DNA of 64,000 bases from Pholiota molesta (taxonomy: Eukaryota > Basidiomycota > Agaricomycetes > Agaricales > Strophariaceae): contig JACGCK010000098.1 of the NCBI GenBank assembly GCA_014925825.1, forward strand, positions 108,400 to 172,399. Direction: 5' to 3'. Numbering within the stretch: position 1 is the stretch's first letter; each line of letters starts with the position of its first letter. The notes beneath the pieces are model-generated. The model made no database searches. It worked only from the letters and a program-made list of their open reading frames with translations, and was not told the origin of the DNA. The translations under genes and the position numbers were made by a program. This document shows positions 59,101-64,000 of this stretch, piece by piece.

Positions 59101-59678
59101 CTGGGAGGCGGCATGTCTACAACGAGCCGATGTGTTGACCTGGCAGCCAATGGCACCAATGGCTATCCATCGGGCCAACGAGAGCCATTGACGGCTCAGC
59201 CGATGTCACATACATATAAGGGTGAATAATATTAGTAGCATGCTCAGGCAAGAGCGCCTACTCAAACGTATACGTATGAGGTACGTACCCCCCCGTACTG
59301 CAAATGTGTGGAAGCTCTCGACGAGCTAACCGCTCGCTCTCTTGTGCGCCTGTTTTGCATGCTTCGCACTACTGGGAAACAAGGTAAGCAGCGCGATCTC
59401 TGGGAGGTGGCATGTCTACAACGGGCCGATGTGTTGACCTGGCAGCCAATGGCTATCCATCGGGCCAACGAGGGACGGTTCACATCCGATGTCATCTACA
59501 TATAAGGGTGATTAATATTAGTAGCATGCTCAGGCAAGAGCGCCTACTCAAACGTATGAGGTACGTACCGCCCCGTACTGCAAATAAATTAAAGGTCTCG
59601 ACGAGCTATCCGCTCGCTCTCTTCTGCGCCTGCTTTGCATGCTTCGCACTACTGGGAAACAAGGTAAGCAGCGCGCAG
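59101..59678. repeat. Tandem duplication, two units of about 299 and 279 bp
   Basis: Unit 1 (59101-59399) and unit 2 (59400-59678) both start with CTGGGAGG and GCATGTCTACAACG. They share CAGGCAAGAGCGCCTACTCA and TTCGCACTACTGGGAAACAA, and end GGTAAGCAGCGCG. Differences are small indels and scattered substitutions, roughly 85-90 percent identity. No gene is evident in it. Confidence 0.9.
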
Positions 59679-62107
59679 CTCAAATACGGAGCCGTTACTT
59701 ACTGAATGTCAGAAATCTGGTTGCTGCCCAGCGCCCAGCGCCCAGCCTTTACCCATTCCGCTTCTACGTTCTTGTTCAACTCTCCTGCCCATGCGACCTG
59801 CGTTCAATTGTGGTGTGCGGCGCCGAACAGGGCCGTGCTACGCCAGTCCTCTTCACGCGCGAGTCATTCAATCCTTCAAGCTTTGAGTTCAATAATGAAT
59901 GGCTAGCGTCACAGTCGAGACTCGATTGGAGTAGCAAAGCGCTTGAGAGGAAAGACAGTTGGATAGCGGTGGATGCGGCACGAACGAGCACGAACTGTTC
60001 GTCATTGATTATTTTCTCACACGGCCACTTTGACTCTCACGACGTCCATGGCAATGAGCGCCCTACCTCCAATCTGACGCGCCCGTCCTTCTCAACCCAG
60101 TTCCTGGTATGTACACCTATGGCCTCTTTCGAATCTTGATACACGCTTTTCTCGCGTATACTTACCATGCATTTTCGTCTGACATCGTAGATATTGCTGG
60201 ATCAGGGTTCTGCGCGTCAGCGCTATTGGGCCCAGCTAGCGGGCCGTTGGCAGTGATCGCCGAATCTGCTGGGTGAGGTAAAGAGTAGCAGTATATTTAC
60301 GCATGTGAGTCTTGTTTTGTGGGTGCTTGTCTCGCCTACTAATCATACAATCGACCTATAGATACTCGATGAAGTGATGTCGATCTAGACGTCCTTCCCT
60401 CGCCTTCTCGTCGACGCTATCACTACTCAAATGCTCGGGTAACGCTTGTACGCCTGAATAGTGGACTGATATCCGCCTTGAAACTATGGTCCTCGTCGCT
60501 CGATACTCCTTTACGACTGCCGCATGGTACCGTTGGACTGAGCAGCAGCAAATGAGAACAGGAAAGGAACCTTTCTGTCCGGAGCCATACAACCTGCTGT
60601 CTGCGTCGTTTGCTTCTTTGAATCGAAAACATCACAGTGAGTATTCTACAGACTACCATCACGTCCTTCCTTTGCTAACATATCGTACCTATAAGCTTAC
60701 CGAAGCTGCCTTTAGTACACTGGCGTTCGGGATGATTTGTGATAGGCATATGAGAGTCAAAGTGAACTTATTCCCCAGTCATCAAGTCTTCGCCTTTGCT
60801 AAAATTTATTCTGTATCACTAGACCCCCGATCGCTCTTTGGGTTTTCAGATTGACGTACACAAGAATCGTACACTTTCGTCGATCGCTAGCTGCGTTGAA
60901 GTGCTCCTTTGAAGCGTTCCCCAACATCACGCACAAGACACAGACATTTGTTCGTCCTTGTATATTCTTGCTGATTCGGAACCGCTGACATAGATTATGT
61001 AGCGATCAGTCTTTGTGATGTGTAATGATGTTACCAAATATTCGCTGGCGGTTACCTTGCTGTGAAAGGGCCTCTGCGACACTGTAGCTGGAGGTGATTC
61101 TACTTCACAACGAACCTCAGGTGCGTCGCCCTTACTCTATGATTCCTGCCGTCAAATTTACTCAACAATCGAACGCCGCTACAGCCTGGGTCCCGGCGGC
61201 GCGTACAAGTCGTTCCAGATTGCGGTTTCCTCGATCTCTTTGCATCCTTGCTGAGAACGAAGAATCTACCAGCATCGTTGCGAATGTTCCCGAGCCTGGT
61301 TCGGTCGCTCATACTCACCTCCTCGAAGCTCTCACCCAAGGACAGGACGACGCCTCGCACATCCGAATGGGAACCATGCCATGCTTGGCCGGCGTTATGG
61401 GCTCGTTTCAATGGTGCGCGCCCCTCGCCTTGATCCGTGCTGCCCAAGTCTCTTCGGGCTTTTCTCTCAGTCTGCGCATTCTTCTCTCATTCCGAGTACA
61501 TTATCGCTTTTCAACTATTTCAAGACATACTGGCTTGGCGTATAACGCGCGTAGTTTCAACTGCGCCGTAACTAGCTACTACTTACCGACTGTCCATTAG
61601 ATCGCGCGAACTTAGCCCGTACGAATATCGTTGGGCTCGTGTGGGCCAATAGCGTGCTGTACGACGAGCTCTGCTGACTACTCGGCTGTACTGTTTATCA
61701 CTTGCGGGGCAGAGCTCGGGACTGCTCTCCTCGCGCGTGGGGTAAATGCATGCCCACGAAGAAAGCCGTGCAGGAAGCCAGGTCCAGCAGAGGAGGGATG
61801 AAGCATGCTTGGGGAACTCAAAGGTGCGACATTGCCTGGGCGGTCATTCATCATTACATCTTACGTTTGTTTACTCACTCGTCATAATGCTGCTATAGCT
61901 TCTGATCCTCGATACCACGGGGACTTGAAACCCATGTCTTTCCTCCGTCTCTTCGGTGAAATGGAGCTTGGACATCATCGCCATTGTTATCGGAAGGTTC
62001 ACCCGTCTGCGTAAATATTCCAAGCATTTGCATCTTGAAGCGATTTATAGAATAGGTACACATCCCTGCGAAGAATATTCATACAAGAATGCGAAATGTT
62101 TGACTAT
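59679..62107. other. Repeat-bearing intergenic region, no supported gene
   Basis: About 2.4 kb of mostly unrecognised DNA. Parts of 60080-60610 resemble 54500-54780. The longest frame (61094-61600, 168 codons) shows no domain, has no intron support and is left out. The end borders the aminopeptidase gene. Confidence 0.5.
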
Positions 62108-63153
62108 CTACTGCGTCAAGAAGTCGCCTACAACTTCCATGAACCTCTCCCTTTCCTCATAATGAGCCATGTGGCTAGATTCCTGTGAGAAATATAAGTG
62201 TTTGCTCTACGAAAAGAACCTGAAGACAAACAGAGAAGGTAACCCATTTCACTTTCGGGATTTCTTTGAAGAAAGGCCGAACGACGCTGTCGGTGGCCTC
62301 GTCCATCTTGCCATTCGTCACAAGAGTTGGGACGATGATCTTGTGCGCGTCGGCGACTATGGTCCAATCCTTGAGGGGGCCGGTAATATGAAACTCTGAG
62401 GGGCCATTCCTGTGAATAACAACGTTGAGACATAATGCTGACCAACAGAATGATGTAATTTTGAAAAACTCACATGGTCAGATACACCGTCGGATCCTTC
62501 TCGATCCACGCAAAGCAGGCAAGAATGGCAGGAGGCATGGGGTCCAACGTGCAAAGGTACCGCGAGTAGAAATACCCGACCGCCTGTTTGTACTCCGCAC
62601 TGTCAGTGGTGCCGTCCTTCTCGTGTTTGTCCAAAACATCTTGGATGTCCTTTGGCAGCTTCGTGCGAAGATAGTTCTGGGACGCGATCCACAGTTGCAT
62701 GTCCGCTGGCGTAGACATCAAGACGAGGTGCTTCAGCCCGGCCGGCTGCCTCGCAGCGTGTCGCGCGCCGAGCATACCGCCCCATGAGTGGCCAAAGAGG
62801 TCGTAGTCGTCCTGAGTCCCCAGTTTGAGCAGCACATTGTCGAGTTCGTCGAGAAAAAGCTGATCGGTCCAGAAGGACGTATCGCCCATCGTCTCTGGGA
62901 GGTGGGTCGACAGCCCTGTGCCGATCTGGTCGTAGACGACGATAGGGTTGGCGTGTTTCTTGGTGATATCGGACAGAATTTCGAGGTATTCGGAGCCGAC
63001 GCCCGGACCACCATGGAGGGCAACCAGAGGACGTACGCCTGGTTTGAGGTCACCGATGATCTTGTACCAAGTCTTGCAAGTCTTTCCAAGCGATGGAATA
63101 GCGAAATCAATCTCGCCTTCGATGATAGGAAGATTGCTTGTGTGAGGAGTCAT
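62108..63153 (-). CDS. Prolyl aminopeptidase, peptidase family S33
   Basis: Three exons (63153-62474, 62409-62232, 62182-62108) code for 310 residues, typical of fungal proline iminopeptidases. The alpha/beta-hydrolase landmarks are HGGPG (47-51, oxyanion hole), the nucleophile elbow GHSWGG with Ser123, Asp263 in NGKMDEATD and His290 in SSHMAHYEERERF. The enzyme removes N-terminal proline (or similar residues) from peptides, probably in the cytosol, as no signal peptide is seen. Introns are 64 and 49 bp; the second has a weaker GTTTGT donor. An ATG 27 bp upstream (63180) is in frame, but the chosen start fits the family length. The gene appears intact. Confidence 0.93.
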
Positions 63154-64000
63154 GGTCAGTAATATCGAGCATGGTAACATTCATTCGTATATATACCTTG
63201 ATCAATATGCCTTGATAAATTCCGAGCTGTTCGCGTTCCGTGTATAAATCTATCTTGGAATGAAAGATTCGAGAAGTCACCAGTCACTGACCATGCGAAT
63301 TGCACATTCGAAACGTGTTTTGTGAGAGTGTGATGAATTGCGCCCACTGCACCGTCTTGAAGAACCGCGAACTCGAAATGGAGATGATCTACGATGTGCG
63401 GATGCATCGCCAAATGCGAGGTAGAAAAGTTGTGGGAATTTAGGTTTAAATATACGATCTTCGGTGAATCGGTCTATACATTCCATTACAGCATCCATGC
63501 GAGGACATCAGCGCTGACTGGTGTGCATTATGATGGAGTTCTTTTCGCGAATTCCTTTTCTGTACTCATCCTCAAGAGTCAATATAACCTGCAAGTCCCA
63601 TGGGGCATCCATTCCAGCGTCACTCCCAACATTTTCATCACACCTTGATCACACCGTCCAAAAAAATGATACAATCGGAAAGCTATATCCTCAAAGGTCA
63701 ATCATTTGCCGTTTGCTTTCCGTATTGTTCTAACTGCACTTCTTCCTGTAAATGCTGTCTCGGCACGTCTCGGCGCATGTCGGAATTTGCCGACTCATCC
63801 ATCATTGTTGTTGACGCGCGTACCAGACGCGTACTTTTGTAATCGAACAACAATCCTCCATCCGCCAACACCCCCTGCATGCTCCTCCCCTCGAACGAGG
63901 GATGTGAGCTAGAATTTACATTACCTGACAGTGGCCGACGTTTACGACGCGCAGTCGACACCAGTACAAGCAGTTCACCACATTTGCAGCCAGGATAGCA
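63154..64000. other. Intergenic, no gene seen
   Basis: Upstream region of the aminopeptidase gene up to the window edge. Short open frames on both strands lack motifs. Any gene crossing the edge cannot be recognised from this part. Confidence 0.5.

Noticed and set aside
61094..61600. Plus-strand frame of 168 codons upstream of the aminopeptidase
   Set aside because: No domain, opposite strand also open, located in repeat-bearing DNA; insufficient to call a gene.

Overview
The window looks like nuclear DNA of a basidiomycete, most likely a white-rot wood-decay fungus of the Agaricomycetes (Polyporales-like). This is inferred from gene content and structure. Genes have many short (about 50-75 bp) GT-AG introns. 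Families typical of these fungi are present: F-box proteins, phi-like glutathione S-transferases, a DUF6534 membrane protein, a class II secreted peroxidase, a NACHT P-loop NTPase and a 310-residue prolyl aminopeptidase. No tRNA, rRNA, CRISPR or prokaryotic feature was seen. Splice sites were placed by hand from reading-frame phase, consensus borders and family alignment from memory; no transcript data were available.

Layout. 1-3.4 kb: one hypothetical gene, an 80-bp direct repeat, and two fragments related to genes near 52-53 kb. 3.8-10 kb: a duplicated block holding an F-box gene and the 3' end of a GST gene. Two F-box genes are intact, the first GST copy is a small remnant, and two complete five-exon GST genes follow. 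11.8-18.4 kb: a Pro/His/Ser-rich protein, a seven-helix membrane protein, an F-box fragment and a DUF6534 protein with an apparent GC-AG intron. 20.9-27.1 kb: mitochondrial Lon protease and a long F-box gene. 27.2-30.97 kb: a non-coding terminal-inverted-repeat element with a 7-bp target duplication. 31.2-39.8 kb: a BEM46/ABHD13-like hydrolase gene split inside an exon by 7.1 kb of nested transposons, three of which have perfect 8-bp target duplications; inside lies a palindrome of about 3.3 kb. 40.5-41.9 kb: a class II peroxidase with an incomplete manganese site. 43-48 kb: a disordered protein, a MYND zinc-finger protein with a 17-nt exon, and a small hypothetical gene. 48.2-50.1 kb: a frameshifted relative of the 25-kb F-box gene. 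50.6-54.1 kb: two convergent genes, a hypothetical protein and a seven-helix membrane protein. 55.2-57.9 kb: a NACHT gene with about four frameshifts. 58-62 kb: repeats without recognisable genes. 62.1-63.2 kb: prolyl aminopeptidase.

The genes do not form one pathway. GSTs, the peroxidase, F-box proteins and the NACHT protein fit the expanded, fast-changing accessory gene sets of wood-decay fungi (detoxification, lignin attack, ubiquitin targeting, non-self response). Lon and the MYND protein are conserved housekeeping-type genes. The main theme is turnover: tandem duplication, frameshift decay and nested transposon insertion.
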